Below, piece after piece: positions 18,479 through 29,218 of a stretch of 64,000 nt of DNA. The stretch spans positions 16,717-80,716 of the forward strand of contig JARGOL010000001.1 of assembly GCA_029212745.1 (NCBI GenBank), given 5' to 3'. This DNA comes from Alcanivoracaceae bacterium (GTDB lineage Bacteria; Pseudomonadota; Gammaproteobacteria; Pseudomonadales; Alcanivoracaceae). The notes under the pieces are model-generated. The model saw only the letters and a program-made list of their open reading frames with translations. It ran no database searches and was not told the origin of the DNA. The translations under genes and the position numbers were made by a program. Numbering within the stretch: the stretch's first letter is position 1; every line of letters begins with the position of its first letter.

Positions 18479-21190
18479 ATGCAGCAAAGCCTGCGCAACC
18501 GCATTCTGTGGATGGCCGCCCTGCCGGCGCTGATCGGCATGGTGCTTCTGGGTGGCTACCTGCTGGTCAGCCGGGTCCAGGACATCCGCGACCATGGTGA
18601 ACACCTGCAACGCCTGGTGATGGACAGCTACGGCTCCCGCCTGCAGGGCTACCCTGACACCCTGGACCGTGACCAGCTGACACTGCTTGCCCGGGAGCTG
18701 CTGGAAGAACCCGGCGTGCGCGCCGCGCATATCAGGGTGCCGGCAGAAAACTGGGACACCCATGCCGGCCCGCGCATGCGCCCCCTGCCGGCCAACGTTG
18801 CCGGCACCCTGAACCAGCCGGTGGACACCTCGGAAAGCTGGCGCTGGCGCACCCAGGTGGCACCGGCGGTGCTGGAGGTGGAATTCAGCCGTGACGCCCA
18901 GCGCATCGAAATCCTGCAGACGCTGCTGGTGCTGCTCAGCGGCGGCATCCTGATCACCGTCACGGCGTTCTACCTGGCCCTGCGACTGAGCCGTTCCGTC
19001 ACCGGGCCGATGGAGTCATTGGTGGCAGGCATCCACCGGATACGCGACGGCGCCCTGGATACCCAGGTGGCACTGGATGCCCCGGGCGAACTGGCGGCCC
19101 TGCGAGACGCCCTCAACGAGATGGCCCGGGCCCTGCAGGATGCCCAGTCCGATCTGCAGCAGAATGTCGACCAGGCCACCGAGGACCTGCGCGAAACCCT
19201 GGAAACCATTGAGATCCAGAACATCGAACTGGACATGGCGCGCAAGGAGGCGCTCAAGGCCAGTCACGTGAAGTCGGAATTCCTGGCCAACATGAGCCAC
19301 GAAATCCGCACCCCGTTGAACGGCATCATCGGTTTCACGCGCCTGCTGCTGCGCTCGGAACTGAGCCCCCGCCAGCGCGATTACCTGGGCACGATCCGCA
19401 AGTCGTCGGAGTCCCTGCTGGCGATCATCAACGACATCCTCGACTTCTCCAAGATCGAGGCCGGCAAGCTCAGCCTGGACCAGGTGCCATTGTCGCTGCA
19501 TGACGTCATTGAAGATGTACAGACCATGCTTGCGCCACTGGCCCAGGAAAAGGGACTGGAGCAGGCGGCCATCATATACAGCGATGTGCCCCAGCAGGTG
19601 CTGGGCGACCCCCTGCGCATTCGCCAGGTACTGACCAACCTGCTCAACAACGCCATCAAGTTCACCGACAAGGGCTCGGTGGTGGTGCGCACCATGCTCG
19701 AGGAAACCCGTGATCACGTGGCCACCCTGAAGGTGGCGGTGACCGACACCGGCGCCGGCCTCACGGAAGACATGCAACGGGATCTGTTCAGCGCCTTCAC
19801 CCAGGTGGACCAGTCCGCCACCCGGCGCGTAGGCGGCACCGGACTTGGCCTTGCCATCTGCAAGCGGCTGGTGGAGGAAATGGGTGGCGAAATCGGCGTC
19901 GACAGTGACTGGGGTGAGGGCTCCACCTTCTGGTTCACCCTGAAAGTGGAAATCGATGACCAGGACGGTGTCGGCAACGATGCCTTCCAGGCTTTCCAGA
20001 AAACCGCGGTGACCCTGCTGGAGCCTGACGAACACGCGCGTCTGGGGCTTTACCACATGCTCAGCGGCTGGCAATGCGACGTCAGTGAGATCGCCAGTCT
20101 CGACCGGCTTACCGCACAACTGAACGAGACCGATGCCGGCCTTTGTGTGCTGGGTCTGCCGGCGGACGGCAGCCAGGATGAGGCGTTCCTGCAGGCGGTG
20201 GGCAGCTGCAGCGCTGACGCCAGCGCCCGCCTGGTGGTACTGGCCAACAATCCCGACCGGCTCGCCGCGCGCCTGGAAAACCTGGCAGTGCCCTGCCGGG
20301 TGCTGGGCAAGCCCGCCACCCGGCTGCGTCTGTACGATGCCATGCTGGAGGTTAGTGGCGACACCCGCCCCGGCCCGACACGTCCCGGTGACGGCCTGAG
20401 CGCGGCAGGCATGCGCATCATGGTGGTGGACGACCACCCCGGCAACCTGCGTCTGGCCGGTGTGTTCCTGGAAGAGCTCGGCGCCGAGGTGGTGCCCTGC
20501 AACGGCGGTGAAGCCGCCATTGAGGCGTTCAGCCGACAGGTCTTCCACGCCGTGTTCATGGATATCCAGATGCCCGGCATGGATGGCCTGGAAACCACGC
20601 GGCGGCTGCGTGAAATGGAGGGAGAGGGCCGCCGCACACCGATCATTGCCCTGACCGCCCACGCCCTCGCCAACGAGCGCCAGCACCTGCTCAACTCGGG
20701 CATGGACGACTACCTGACCAAACCGGTGGACGAAAAGCACCTGGACCACATGCTGTCCAAGTGGACGCGGGAACGCCGGGACAACATGCCGGAACAGCCC
20801 GCGGTCACGGAAGACACCATGACGGTACCCGGGCAACTGGCGGTGTTTGATCCGGACATGGCGCTGAAACGCTGTGCCAGCAAGCAGGACCTGGTGGTGG
20901 ACATGCATCGCATGCTGCTCGACCAGCTCAACAACGACCTGCGCCTGATCCAGCAGGCCGGGGACGAGCAAAAACGCGAACAGCTACTGGAACAGGTCCA
21001 TCGCCTGCATGGCGCCACACGCTATTGTGGTACGCCGCGCCTGGAGCAGGCAGCACGGGAGCTGGAGGTGGCACTGAAACAGAAAGCGCGGGACGAGATC
21101 GTTGCCACCGGGCTGCGCAACCTGATGGAAGAGGCGCAAAAACTGCAGGAAGATCAGTCGCTCTCGAGGATGATGAACGCGACCACGTAA
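18479..21190 (+). CDS. barA: Hybrid sensor histidine kinase BarA/GacS
   Basis: Inner-membrane sensor of the BarA-UvrY (GacS-GacA) phosphorelay that drives Csr/Rsm small RNAs. The 903-residue protein has TM1 at about 12-32, a short periplasmic loop, TM2 at about 160-180 and HAMP. A histidine kinase follows with His274 in [12 protein letters not shown] and an ATPase domain ([15 protein letters not shown]). Next come a degenerate receiver (about 505-625), a true receiver with Asp695 in [11 protein letters not shown], and an HPt domain with His844 in [14 protein letters not shown] 18479 has AGGGGGA upstream. Its last 37 bases overlap the end of convergent acpS. Confidence 0.95.
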   Translation: MQQSLRNRILWMAALPALIGMVLLGGYLLVSRVQDIRDHGEHLQRLVMDSYGSRLQGYPDTLDRDQLTLLARELLEEPGVRAAHIRVPAENWDTHAGPRMRPLPANVAGTLNQPVDTSESWRWRTQVAPAVLEVEFSRDAQRIEILQTLLVLLSGGILITVTAFYLALRLSRSVTGPMESLVAGIHRIRDGALDTQVALDAPGELAALRDALNEMARALQDAQSDLQQNVDQATEDLRETLETIEIQNIELDMARKEALKASHVKSEFLANMSHEIRTPLNGIIGFTRLLLRSELSPRQRDYLGTIRKSSESLLAIINDILDFSKIEAGKLSLDQVPLSLHDVIEDVQTMLAPLAQEKGLEQAAIIYSDVPQQVLGDPLRIRQVLTNLLNNAIKFTDKGSVVVRTMLEETRDHVATLKVAVTDTGAGLTEDMQRDLFSAFTQVDQSATRRVGGTGLGLAICKRLVEEMGGEIGVDSDWGEGSTFWFTLKVEIDDQDGVGNDAFQAFQKTAVTLLEPDEHARLGLYHMLSGWQCDVSEIASLDRLTAQLNETDAGLCVLGLPADGSQDEAFLQAVGSCSADASARLVVLANNPDRLAARLENLAVPCRVLGKPATRLRLYDAMLEVSGDTRPGPTRPGDGLSAAGMRIMVVDDHPGNLRLAGVFLEELGAEVVPCNGGEAAIEAFSRQVFHAVFMDIQMPGMDGLETTRRLREMEGEGRRTPIIALTAHALANERQHLLNSGMDDYLTKPVDEKHLDHMLSKWTRERRDNMPEQPAVTEDTMTVPGQLAVFDPDMALKRCASKQDLVVDMHRMLLDQLNNDLRLIQQAGDEQKREQLLEQVHRLHGATRYCGTPRLEQAARELEVALKQKARDEIVATGLRNLMEEAQKLQEDQSLSRMMNATT

Positions 21191-21540
21191 TCCTTTTCAT
21201 CGCTGATGGACACGTGACAGCGACTGGCGCCCAGCGACGCCAGGCGCTGGCGCGCGGCACCGTCGAGCTGCAGTCGCGGCCGTCCCGACGGGTCATTGTC
21301 CACCTGCACGTCATGCCAGCGTATGCCCTGGCTCAGGCCTGTGCCCAGCGCCTTCAGTGCCGCTTCCTTGGCAGCGAAGCGGCGCGCCAGGAATGCCGCT
21401 GCCGCCTCATCTGCGAGACTGGCAAAACGGGGGTACTCCAGCGGCCCGAGCAGGCGCCGGGCGAACCGGTCACCGTGGCGCTGCAGCACCCGGGCCACCC
21501 GCGATACCGCGACAATATCCGTGCCCAGACCGCAGATCAT
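21154..21540 (-). CDS. acpS: Holo-[acyl-carrier-protein] synthase
   Basis: Transfers phosphopantetheine from CoA to acyl carrier protein. The 128-residue protein has the AcpS signatures [12 protein letters not shown] at the N-terminus and [15 protein letters not shown] with the metal-binding Glu. The later [14 protein letters not shown] strand is also typical. It overlaps the pdxJ stop by four bases (ATGA), the common pdxJ-acpS order, and is the last gene of the long minus-strand run that begins at rpoE. Its 3' end overlaps barA tail to tail by 37 bases. Confidence 0.95.
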   Translation of the reverse strand: MICGLGTDIVAVSRVARVLQRHGDRFARRLLGPLEYPRFASLADEAAAAFLARRFAAKEAALKALGTGLSQGIRWHDVQVDNDPSGRPRLQLDGAARQRLASLGASRCHVSISDEKDYVVAFIILESD

Positions 21541-22277
21541 CCGGCCCTGCCCGCCGCCTGGTCAATCAGCGCCCGCATGCTGCGCACCGCTTCGTCCAGA
21601 CCGGTCATCACTGCCCGGGCAATGATGCCATGGCCGATATTCAGCTCGTTGATACCATCGATGGCGGCGATGGCCTGGGTGTTGTGGTAATGCAGGCCGT
21701 GACCGGCATTGACCACCAGCCCGGTGCTGACCCCGTGGGCCACGGCTTTTTCAACACGGGCCAGCTCGTGTGCCTGGCTGGCGGCATCCTGCGCGTCTGC
21801 ATACTGGCCGGTGTGCAGCTCGATCACGGGCGCACCGCAGGCGCGGGCGGCATCAATCTGCGCCGGCTCCGGATCGATGAACAGGGAGACCTCGATGCCT
21901 GCCGCCGCCAGGCGTTCACAGGCACTGGCCACGGCATCACGGTTGCCGGCCACATCCAGCCCACCCTCGGTGGTGAGCTCCTCGCGCCGCTCGGGCACCA
22001 GGCAACAATGCGGCGGCTTGAGCCGACAGGCGATGGCCACCATTTCTTCAGTGACGGCCATTTCCAGGTTCATGCGCGTCTGCAGGGTCGCCATCAGCAG
22101 CTCCACATCGCGGTCCTGGATGTGACGCCGGTCCTCACGCAGGTGCACGGTGATCCCGTCTGCCCCCGCCTGCTCTGCCACCAGGGCAGCCTGGACCGGC
22201 TCGGGGTAACGGGTCCCGCGCGCCTGACGCAGCGTCGCCACATGGTCAATGTTCACACCCAGTAACACCCGGCTCAT
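21537..22277 (-). CDS. pdxJ: Pyridoxine 5'-phosphate synthase PdxJ
   Basis: Condenses 3-amino-2-oxopropyl phosphate with deoxyxylulose 5-phosphate to make pyridoxine phosphate. The 246-residue TIM barrel begins [17 protein letters not shown], the family hallmark. It contains [18 protein letters not shown] and the C-terminal phosphate-binding segment [14 protein letters not shown]. Length is typical. Four-base overlaps link it to recO upstream and acpS downstream. Confidence 0.97.
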   Translation of the reverse strand: MSRVLLGVNIDHVATLRQARGTRYPEPVQAALVAEQAGADGITVHLREDRRHIQDRDVELLMATLQTRMNLEMAVTEEMVAIACRLKPPHCCLVPERREELTTEGGLDVAGNRDAVASACERLAAAGIEVSLFIDPEPAQIDAARACGAPVIELHTGQYADAQDAASQAHELARVEKAVAHGVSTGLVVNAGHGLHYHNTQAIAAIDGINELNIGHGIIARAVMTGLDEAVRSMRALIDQAAGRAG

Positions 22278-22981
22278 GACTCGTCTCCTGCCTGTTTGTG
22301 AGCGGCACCCTGCCTGAACAGCTGCCGGCTGATCAATGGCCTGTCACCCAGATGCGGCGCCAGGGCCTCGCGCATCAGATCGCGCGCCAGCCGACGGATG
22401 TCGGCTTGCTGCCAGTCTCCCGCGGCCAGCGCCAGCAGGTCGCGGCCAGCGTAACGGCCGTTGGCGGCGGCCACCAGTCCTTCATCGGGCACCAGCCGGT
22501 AATCCTGCCCGGGCTGCAACGGCTGGCCGTGCACATCATGTTCCAGGGACAGGCCGTAGCCGAGCATCTGCAGCAGCGACTGCTCGAACTGGCGCAACAC
22601 CAGGTCCCGGGGCCAATCGTCATCGGCCAGCCGCTGCAGGGCCTCCTCATAGCATCCGGCCAGGCCCGGCTGGGGGTCGTCCCGGTGCAGCATGCGCACC
22701 AACAGTTCATTCAGGTACAGGCCGCAATACAGTGCCTCGCCGCGCAACGGGATGGCCGCTCCCTCGGGCTCGGCATTCTTCAGCGAACGCAGCTCGGCGC
22801 GGCCGGATACAAACACCGTCAGCGGCCGGAAGGGCTGCAGGTGGGGCTGTCGCCGGCCGGAGCGCGCCACCGCTGCCAGGCGCCCGCCGGACGCGGTCAG
22901 GAATTCAACAATCAGGCTGGTGTTGCGGTAGGGCCGTCGGTGCAGGACCCAGGCCCTGTCGCCCTGCCGGGCATCAGACAT
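22274..22981 (-). CDS. recO: DNA repair protein RecO
   Basis: Mediates RecA loading on SSB-coated single strands with RecR in the RecF pathway. The 235-residue protein has the N-terminal OB-fold pattern ([20 protein letters not shown], then [12 protein letters not shown]) and a helical C-terminal domain with [10 protein letters not shown]. Start at 22981 was chosen by homology of [14 protein letters not shown] to RecO N-termini. It overlaps the end of era by 8 bases; an in-frame start at 23014 would extend further into era. Confidence 0.9.
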   Translation of the reverse strand: MSDARQGDRAWVLHRRPYRNTSLIVEFLTASGGRLAAVARSGRRQPHLQPFRPLTVFVSGRAELRSLKNAEPEGAAIPLRGEALYCGLYLNELLVRMLHRDDPQPGLAGCYEEALQRLADDDWPRDLVLRQFEQSLLQMLGYGLSLEHDVHGQPLQPGQDYRLVPDEGLVAAANGRYAGRDLLALAAGDWQQADIRRLARDLMREALAPHLGDRPLISRQLFRQGAAHKQAGDES

Positions 22982-23882
22982 CCCCATAGCCCAGCGACCG
23001 CAACGCCCGGTCATCGTCAGACCAGCCGCTCTTCACCTTGACCCATAATTCCAGCATCACCCGGCTGCCCACCAGTTCCTCGATATCGTGGCGCGCAGCC
23101 GTGCCGATCTTCTTGATCCTGTCACCGCCCTTGCCAATCAGGATGCGTTTCTGGCCGTCGCGTTCCACCAGGATCTTGGCCGCGATATCAACAATATCGC
23201 CGCGGTCCTTCCACAGCTCGATTTCCACTGCCACCTGGTGAGGGACTTCCTGGCCCAGCTGGCGCACCACCTTTTCGCGGATGATTTCCGCCACCATGAA
23301 ACGCAGGCTGCGATCCGTGAGCTGGTCCTCGTCGTACCAGAAATCGGACTCGGGCAAGCGTGCCACCAGCGCCTTCTCCAGCACGTCAAGGTTCTGCTCG
23401 CGCAGGGCGGACACCGGAATCACTTCGGCAAAATCAAACCGTGCCGCCAGCGCATCAATGTGCGGCAGCAGTGCATCACGGTCTGCAACGCTGTCCACCT
23501 TGTTGATCAGCAACAGCACCGGCGTGCCGTCTGTGGGCAAGCGGCTGAGCACATGCTCGTCTGCCTCAGTCCACTTCAGGGCGTCGACCATGAAACAGAC
23601 CACATCAACGCCGGACAGGGCACTGCCTGCGGCCTGGTTCATGTAGCGGTTGATGGCCTTGTCCTGGCCAGCGTGGATCCCGGGCGTGTCGGCGAAAATG
23701 ATCTGGTGGTTGTCGCGCGACAGGATGCCGTGGATACGGTGGCGCGTGGTCTGCGGCTTGCGCGAGGTGATGCTGATCTTCTGCCCCACCAGGTGGTTCA
23801 TCAGTGTCGACTTGCCCACATTGGGGCGGCCGACAATGGCGACCATGCCGCAGCGCCGGGGTGTTTCTGCGTCACCGCTCAT
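22974..23882 (-). CDS. era: GTPase Era
   Basis: Essential GTPase that binds 16S rRNA and assists 30S maturation. The 302-residue protein has G1 GRPNVGKS (about 17-24), G3 DTPGIH, G4 NKVD and a C-terminal KH domain with GKGGDRIKKIG. Normal length. Its start overlaps the rnc stop by four bases, the standard rnc-era-recO order. Confidence 0.97.
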   Translation of the reverse strand: MSGDAETPRRCGMVAIVGRPNVGKSTLMNHLVGQKISITSRKPQTTRHRIHGILSRDNHQIIFADTPGIHAGQDKAINRYMNQAAGSALSGVDVVCFMVDALKWTEADEHVLSRLPTDGTPVLLLINKVDSVADRDALLPHIDALAARFDFAEVIPVSALREQNLDVLEKALVARLPESDFWYDEDQLTDRSLRFMVAEIIREKVVRQLGQEVPHQVAVEIELWKDRGDIVDIAAKILVERDGQKRILIGKGGDRIKKIGTAARHDIEELVGSRVMLELWVKVKSGWSDDDRALRSLGYGDV

Positions 23883-24552
23883 GCATTGTCCTCCAGCCAG
23901 CGCAGCGCCTGCTGGGCGGCTTTCTGCTCAGCGCGGCGACGACTGCTGCCCTCGGCCCGGAATACCTGGTCATCCGCCTCCAGGCGGCAATGCACCTGGA
24001 AGACCTCATGGGGGGACTGACCGGTAATGCCGTCGACACCGTAGCTGGGCAGGGCCTGCTGGCGTGCCTGCAGGACCTCCTGCAGGCGGGTCTTGGCATC
24101 CTTGCTGACGGCATCCGGCGACACCGATGCCAGGCGCTGCTCGAACCAGCGCAGCACCACACCCTCACAGGCATCACGGTCACTGTCCAGGGCAATGGCA
24201 CCGATCACCGCTTCCAGGGCATCGGCCAGGATCGAGGCACGACGGTGCCCGCCACTTTTCAGGTCACCCATGCCCATGATCAGGAAATCGCTGAACCCCA
24301 GGTCCCTGGCGATGGCTGCCAGGGTGTCTTCGCGCACCAGAGACGCACGCATGCGCGTCAGCTGTCCCTCGCTGGCCTGGGGAAAGTTGGCGTACAGCCA
24401 CCAGGCCACCACCTGGCCGAGCACGGCATCACCAAGGAATTCCAGTCGTTCATTGTTGCGCTGGCGGGCAACGCTTCGGCGGGTCAGGGCCGGCCCTTGT
24501 CTGAGAACTGGTAGCCGATCAGTCGGCAGAAATGGTCAAGGTCTGGCGTCAC
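23879..24552 (-). pseudogene. rnc: Ribonuclease III, apparently frameshifted near its 5' end
   Basis: RNase III cleaves double-stranded RNA in rRNA and mRNA processing. From the expected GTG start at 24552 (overlapping the upstream stop as TAGTG) the frame reads LDHFCRLIGYQFSDKGRP and hits TGA at 24484-24486. The family then resumes in another frame: ALTRRS, NNERLEFLGDA (catalytic signature), DALEAVIG and a C-terminal dsRNA-binding domain to 23879. Compared with E. coli RNase III, about 10 bases are missing around 24484-24495. In the downstream frame no ATG, GTG or TTG precedes the GTG at 24424, which lies after the catalytic signature, so an intact enzyme needs a frameshift. It may be a true mutation or a sequencing error in the GGGCCGGCCC tract. 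Confidence 0.8.
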
Positions 24553-24938
24553 TAGCGAATATTCTGGCTGTAGGTACGATCGAAACTGACAACAAAGTCC
24601 ACGTTCTTGAAAAAGTTGGTGCGCACTTCAAAATCCGCCAACACCTCAACCTTGCCGCCATCCTTGGTAATGACCAGGTCGCGGTAGGAGATCATATCGA
24701 CGTTGTTGATGGAAAAGCGCTTATCGATGTCAGCGGATATCTCGTTGACACTCTTCAGGCCCACCTTCGGGTCCATCAGCACGCTCTGTACCGCCGTGGA
24801 AATGGTGTTGAACTCGAGGTAAATCGGAACCAGCTTCGCGCCCATGGTAACGAACACCACGGCCGTGATAATCATCAGGATCCATCCGGTAACAGACAGT
24901 CCTCGCTGACGAGACGGTGCACTTTTCATTGTTTTCAT
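24552..24938 (-). CDS. DUF4845 small membrane protein between lepB and rnc
   Basis: A 128-residue protein of unknown function commonly encoded after lepB in gammaproteobacteria. A basic N-terminus (MKTMKSAPSRQRG) precedes one membrane helix (about 16-36). A periplasmic domain of about 90 residues follows, containing YLEFNTISTAVQSVL and DFEVRTNFFKNVDFVV. The N-terminal RG-LS...GW pattern resembles pilin-like leaders, but no clear prepilin cleavage site is present. Its start overlaps lepB by four bases and its TAG stop overlaps the rnc GTG. Confidence 0.85.
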   Translation of the reverse strand: MKTMKSAPSRQRGLSVTGWILMIITAVVFVTMGAKLVPIYLEFNTISTAVQSVLMDPKVGLKSVNEISADIDKRFSINNVDMISYRDLVITKDGGKVEVLADFEVRTNFFKNVDFVVSFDRTYSQNIR

Positions 24939-25807
24939 TGCATGCTCTCCGCTTTATCGATGGCGCCGTTACGGCTGAATGACGGCAGTGAGCTGAAGCC
25001 CTCCCAGTGCATCCAGATCGCCGTCGCCTTCCCTACTATATTCTGTTCCGGCACAAATCCCCAAAACCGGCTGTCCTTGCTGTTTTCCCGGTTGTCACCC
25101 ATGACAAAGTAGGCATCTTCCGGCACTGTCCACTGGCGGTTGTCGCGGTTGACGGTTCGCCGGTTGGTGAGCGGATCCATGCGGATCTCATGCTGCATCA
25201 GGTGCTCGCTGTCGCCCAGCATTTCAGCATAGGTGCGTCGCTCCACCAGCAGGCCACCGCGGTCATCCTGCAGCACCCTGGTATCCAGCAGGCGGGACTC
25301 CACCTTTTCGCCATTGATGTAGACCGACTCGTTGATCAGGCGCACCTCATCCCCGGGAATACCCACCACGCGCTTGATGTAGTTCTCTGACGGGTCTTCC
25401 GGGTAACGAAACACCATGATGTCACCGCGCTCGGGATCACCCACGGGGATCATCTCGGTGCGCCAGACCGGCAGGCGCACGCCGTAGGCGTACTTGTTCA
25501 CGAGCACGAAGTCGTGGACCTGCAGTGTTGGCAGCATGGAGCCAGACGGGATGGTAAACGGCTCGAACAGGAAAGACCGTACCACCAGCACCACCAGCAG
25601 CACCGGCAGGAGGCCGTTGGAAAACTCCACCACCGACGCCACCGGGGCTGGCACCGGGTCTTTCTGCACGGGTGCCTGCTCGGCATCGGGTACGGCGGCC
25701 GCCACCATGCGGCGCGCGGCGACGGCGCGCCAGATGCGATCCGCCGCCCAGATCACCAGCATCACCAGGGTGACGCGTACCAGCCACAACTCAATGTCAA
25801 AGTTCAT
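24935..25807 (-). CDS. lepB: Signal peptidase I
   Basis: Inner-membrane serine/lysine protease that removes signal peptides from exported proteins. The 290-residue protein has two N-terminal membrane segments (about 5-25 and 65-80), catalytic Ser90 in IPSGSMLPTL, and Lys145 in ENYIKRVVGIPGD. The GDNRENSKDSR box D/E is intact. Its start overlaps the lepA stop as TGATG, the usual lepA-lepB operon. Confidence 0.97.
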   Translation of the reverse strand: MNFDIELWLVRVTLVMLVIWAADRIWRAVAARRMVAAAVPDAEQAPVQKDPVPAPVASVVEFSNGLLPVLLVVLVVRSFLFEPFTIPSGSMLPTLQVHDFVLVNKYAYGVRLPVWRTEMIPVGDPERGDIMVFRYPEDPSENYIKRVVGIPGDEVRLINESVYINGEKVESRLLDTRVLQDDRGGLLVERRTYAEMLGDSEHLMQHEIRMDPLTNRRTVNRDNRQWTVPEDAYFVMGDNRENSKDSRFWGFVPEQNIVGKATAIWMHWEGFSSLPSFSRNGAIDKAESMQ

Positions 25808-27609
25808 CAGTCACCATCCACCTTCAGCACCGCCAGGAACGCAGACTGGGGTATCTCCACGTTACCCACCTGCTTCATCCGCTTCTTGCCTTCTTTCTGT
25901 TTCTGCAACAGTTTCTTCTTGCGCGACACATCACCGCCGTAGCACTTGGCCGTCACGTTCTTGCGCAACGCCTTGACGGTCTGGCGGGCGATGATCTTCG
26001 TGCCAATGGCTGCCTGGATGGCGACATCGAACATCTGCCGCGGTACCAGCTCCTTCATGCGTTCAGTCAGTGCCCGGCCCCGGTACATGGCCTGGTCCAC
26101 ATGGCAGATGATCGCCAGGGCGTCCACCCGGTCGCCATTGATGAGCACGTCCACGCGCACCAGTCGGCTGGTCTCGAAACGCTCGAAGGCATAGTCCATG
26201 GATGCATAACCACGGCTCACCGACTTGATGCGATCGAAGAAGTCCATCACCACTTCGGCCATGGGAATGTCATAGGTCAATTGCACCTGCTTGCCCATGT
26301 ACTGCATGTTCTTCTGCTCACCGCGGCGCTCGACGCACAGGGTGATGACATTGCCGACGAACTCCTGCGGCACGAGGATGTTGACCCGGGCAATGGGCTC
26401 ACGGAATTCCTCGATCCTGCCGCCGTCCGGCAGCTTTGACGGGTTATCCACGTACAGGGTGGAGCCGTCACTGAGCACCAGCTCATAGACCACCGTCGGC
26501 GCCGTGGTGATCAGGTCCAGGTCATATTCGCGCTCCAGGCGCTCCTGGATGATCTCCATGTGCAGCATGCCCAGGAAACCGACACGGAAACCGAAACCCA
26601 GAGCGTCGGACGTTTCCGGCTCGAAAAACAAAGAGGCATCGTTGAGGCTGAGCTTGGACAGGGCATCCCGGAAGTCCTCGTAGTCGTCGGCACTGATCGG
26701 GAACATGCCGGCGTAGACCTGCGGCTTGACCTTCTGGAAGCCCGGCAGGGAAGCCACGTCCGGGGTCTTGGCATGGGTCAGGGTATCGCCCACCGGGGCG
26801 CCATGGATATCCTTGATGCTGGCCGTGACCCAGCCCACTTCCCCGGCCCTGAGAATGCCGGTGGGTGTCCGTTTCGGCGTAAAGATGCCGGTGCCGTCGA
26901 CAACATGCGTCTGGCCGGTGGACTTGACCAGCACCTTGTCGCCCTTCTTCAGCTCGCCGTGCATGACCCGCACCAGCGAGACCACGCCGAGGTAGTTATC
27001 GAACCAGGAATCGATGATCAACGCCTGCAACTGGTCGTCGCGGCTGCCCTCTGGCGCCGGGATACGCTCCACCAGCTGCTCAAGCACATCCTCGATGCCG
27101 ATGCCGGTCTTGGCACTGACATGGCAGGCATCATGGGCATCCAGGCCGATGATTTCCTCGATCTCGTCAATCACCCGTTCCGGCTCGGCCTGCGGCAGGT
27201 CGATCTTGTTCAGCACCGGAATCACTTCCAGGTCCTGCTCAATGGCGGTGTAACAGTTGGCCACCGACTGGGCCTCTACGCCCTGTGCTGCATCCACCAC
27301 CAGCAACGCCCCCTCACAGGCCGCCAGCGAGCGTGATACCTCGTAAGAGAAGTCCACATGCCCGGGGGTGTCGATGAAGTTGAGCTGGTAGGTCTCACCA
27401 TTGCGGGCCTTGTACATCAGGGTCACGCTCTGCGCCTTGATGGTAATGCCCCGCTCACGCTCGATATCCATGGAATCCAGCACCTGCTCCGCCATCTCGC
27501 GGTTGGTGAGGCCGCCGCAGACCTGGATAAAACGGTCCGCCAGCGTGGATTTGCCGTGGTCGATGTGCGCAATGATGGAAAAATTGCGGATATGGCTAAT
27601 GTCAGTCAC
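25807..27609 (-). CDS. lepA: Elongation factor 4 (LepA)
   Basis: Translational GTPase that acts on ribosomes, with proposed roles in back-translocation and 30S biogenesis. The 600-residue protein has G1 [10 protein letters not shown]3 DTPGH and G4 NKIDLP. The C-terminal LepA-specific region contains [21 protein letters not shown]. Normal length. A 106-base gap separates it from mucD upstream. In that gap AACGGGCGGC (27633-27642) pairs with GCCGCCCGTT (27657-27666). Confidence 0.97.
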   Translation of the reverse strand: MTDISHIRNFSIIAHIDHGKSTLADRFIQVCGGLTNREMAEQVLDSMDIERERGITIKAQSVTLMYKARNGETYQLNFIDTPGHVDFSYEVSRSLAACEGALLVVDAAQGVEAQSVANCYTAIEQDLEVIPVLNKIDLPQAEPERVIDEIEEIIGLDAHDACHVSAKTGIGIEDVLEQLVERIPAPEGSRDDQLQALIIDSWFDNYLGVVSLVRVMHGELKKGDKVLVKSTGQTHVVDGTGIFTPKRTPTGILRAGEVGWVTASIKDIHGAPVGDTLTHAKTPDVASLPGFQKVKPQVYAGMFPISADDYEDFRDALSKLSLNDASLFFEPETSDALGFGFRVGFLGMLHMEIIQERLEREYDLDLITTAPTVVYELVLSDGSTLYVDNPSKLPDGGRIEEFREPIARVNILVPQEFVGNVITLCVERRGEQKNMQYMGKQVQLTYDIPMAEVVMDFFDRIKSVSRGYASMDYAFERFETSRLVRVDVLINGDRVDALAIICHVDQAMYRGRALTERMKELVPRQMFDVAIQAAIGTKIIARQTVKALRKNVTAKCYGGDVSRKKKLLQKQKEGKKRMKQVGNVEIPQSAFLAVLKVDGD

Positions 27610-27715
27610 AGGTATGAACAGCCCCTAAATACAACGGGCGGCGATTCTATCAGTTTGCCGCCCGTTCTGCCTCGTTCATCAGCAGGCGGGGCCCCGCCTG
27701 CCGCCCGGCAGCTGG

Positions 27716-29122
27716 CTAATCGCCAGCGCCGAGTTTGAGGGCCAGGAAGCGGGCATTGCCGTCACGGTTCACCAGCACCGGCACCGAGCCCTGGGCCGGC
27801 AGGCTGGCCACCACCTGGGCATAGACCTCCGGCGAGTCCACCGGGCGGCCATTCAGGGTCACCAGGACGTCACCAGCCCGGATACCGGCCTCTTCAGCCG
27901 GCCCCTGATCCACCTTGATCACGCGCACCCCCTGGGTCAGGCCGAGCTGGTTCAGCTCTTCGGCCGACAACGAGCCCACCTCCAGGCCCAGGGGCTGTGA
28001 CCGCGGCACACCGGTGGAGAAGCGCGCTTCGGCGTCATCCGGGAGCTCACCGATGGTGACATCCAGGCTGATCTCCTCACCTTCGCGAATCAGCACCATC
28101 TCGGCGTCACTGCCGGGCGCCAGGATCCCCACCACCTGTGGCAGCTGGCTGGATTCATTGATGGCTTCGCCGGCGAAACGGATGATCACGTCACCGGCCT
28201 CGACCCCGGCCGCTTCCGCCGGCGAGTCCTTGAGCACCTGGGACACCAGCGCGCCGGTGGGCCGTTGCAGGCCGAACGACTGCGCCAGCTCGCGATCCAC
28301 CGACTGGATCATGACACCCAGCCAGCCACGACTGACCTTGCCGTTGTCGCGCAGCTGCTGCACCACGCCCATGGCCATGTCGATGGGAATGGCAAATGAC
28401 AGGCCCATGTAGCCGCCGCTGCGGCTGACGATCTGCGAGTTGATACCCACCACCTCACCGGCCAGGTTGAACAGCGGCCCGCCGCTGTTGCCGGGGTTGA
28501 TGGCGACATCCGTCTGGATGAAGGGCACGTAGTTCTCGCTGGGCAGGGACCGTCCCTTGGCACTGACAATGCCGGCGGTGACCGAGCTGTCGAAGCCGAA
28601 CGGCGCGCCAATGGCCAGCACCCACTCACCCACGCGCAGTGCCTCGGAGGAGCCAATGGACACCGTGGGCAGGTCCTCGGCCTCCACCTTCAGCAACACC
28701 AGGTCGCTGCGCTCGTCCTTGCCGACGATCTCGGCAGCCAGTTCGCGACGGTCCTGCAGGCGCACGATGATACGGTCGGCATTCGCCACCACATGGTAGT
28801 TCGACAGGATGAAGCCGTCGTCGGAAATGATGAACCCGGAGCCCAGCGACTGTCCCTGCGGCGGTGGCGCCCGGAACAGGTCTTCCATGCCTTCGAACAG
28901 CTCGCGGAACATTTCCGGTAACTGTTCGCGCATTTCCTCACGACTGGCATCCGGATCCTGCTCGGTGCTGATATTGACCACCGCTGGCGCGTTCTCTTCC
29001 ACCAGTGACACAAAATCCGGCAGTCCCACCGCGTTGGCCACAGGCCGGGGGTCAGGCGATGCAGACTGGTCACAGCCACTGAGCATGGCCAGCAGGGCAA
29101 CCACGAGGACGGGCAAGCGCAT
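27716..29122 (-). CDS. mucD: Periplasmic serine protease MucD (DegP/HtrA family), predicted lipoprotein
   Basis: HtrA-type protease/chaperone that degrades misfolded envelope proteins and restrains AlgU/RpoE signalling. The 468-residue protein has a trypsin-like domain with His in SNYHVVA, Asp in RSDLVLLK and Ser in NPGNSGGPLF. Two PDZ domains follow (about 265-355 and 370-455). The N-terminus has a lipobox LSGC with Asp next, suggesting lipidation and possible inner-membrane retention; P. aeruginosa MucD is usually treated as soluble. ATG 29122 has AAGGAG 7 bases upstream; the adjacent TTG at 29125 is less likely. It follows rseC. Confidence 0.93.
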   Translation of the reverse strand: MRLPVLVVALLAMLSGCDQSASPDPRPVANAVGLPDFVSLVEENAPAVVNISTEQDPDASREEMREQLPEMFRELFEGMEDLFRAPPPQGQSLGSGFIISDDGFILSNYHVVANADRIIVRLQDRRELAAEIVGKDERSDLVLLKVEAEDLPTVSIGSSEALRVGEWVLAIGAPFGFDSSVTAGIVSAKGRSLPSENYVPFIQTDVAINPGNSGGPLFNLAGEVVGINSQIVSRSGGYMGLSFAIPIDMAMGVVQQLRDNGKVSRGWLGVMIQSVDRELAQSFGLQRPTGALVSQVLKDSPAEAAGVEAGDVIIRFAGEAINESSQLPQVVGILAPGSDAEMVLIREGEEISLDVTIGELPDDAEARFSTGVPRSQPLGLEVGSLSAEELNQLGLTQGVRVIKVDQGPAEEAGIRAGDVLVTLNGRPVDSPEVYAQVVASLPAQGSVPVLVNRDGNARFLALKLGAGD

Positions 29123-29218
29123 CAAGGCACTCCTTGTTGTTTTTCAGGTAACGGTCGCCGGAGTCTGGCAAGTGGTGCATCAACGCGCCGGGAAGGCAGG
29201 CTGATGGCAACCGGTCAA

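Noticed and set aside
27682..27701. Perfect 20-bp palindrome downstream of mucD
   Set aside because: GC-rich hairpin without a loop or a T run. It may affect transcript ends but I could not support it as a terminator, so it is not listed.
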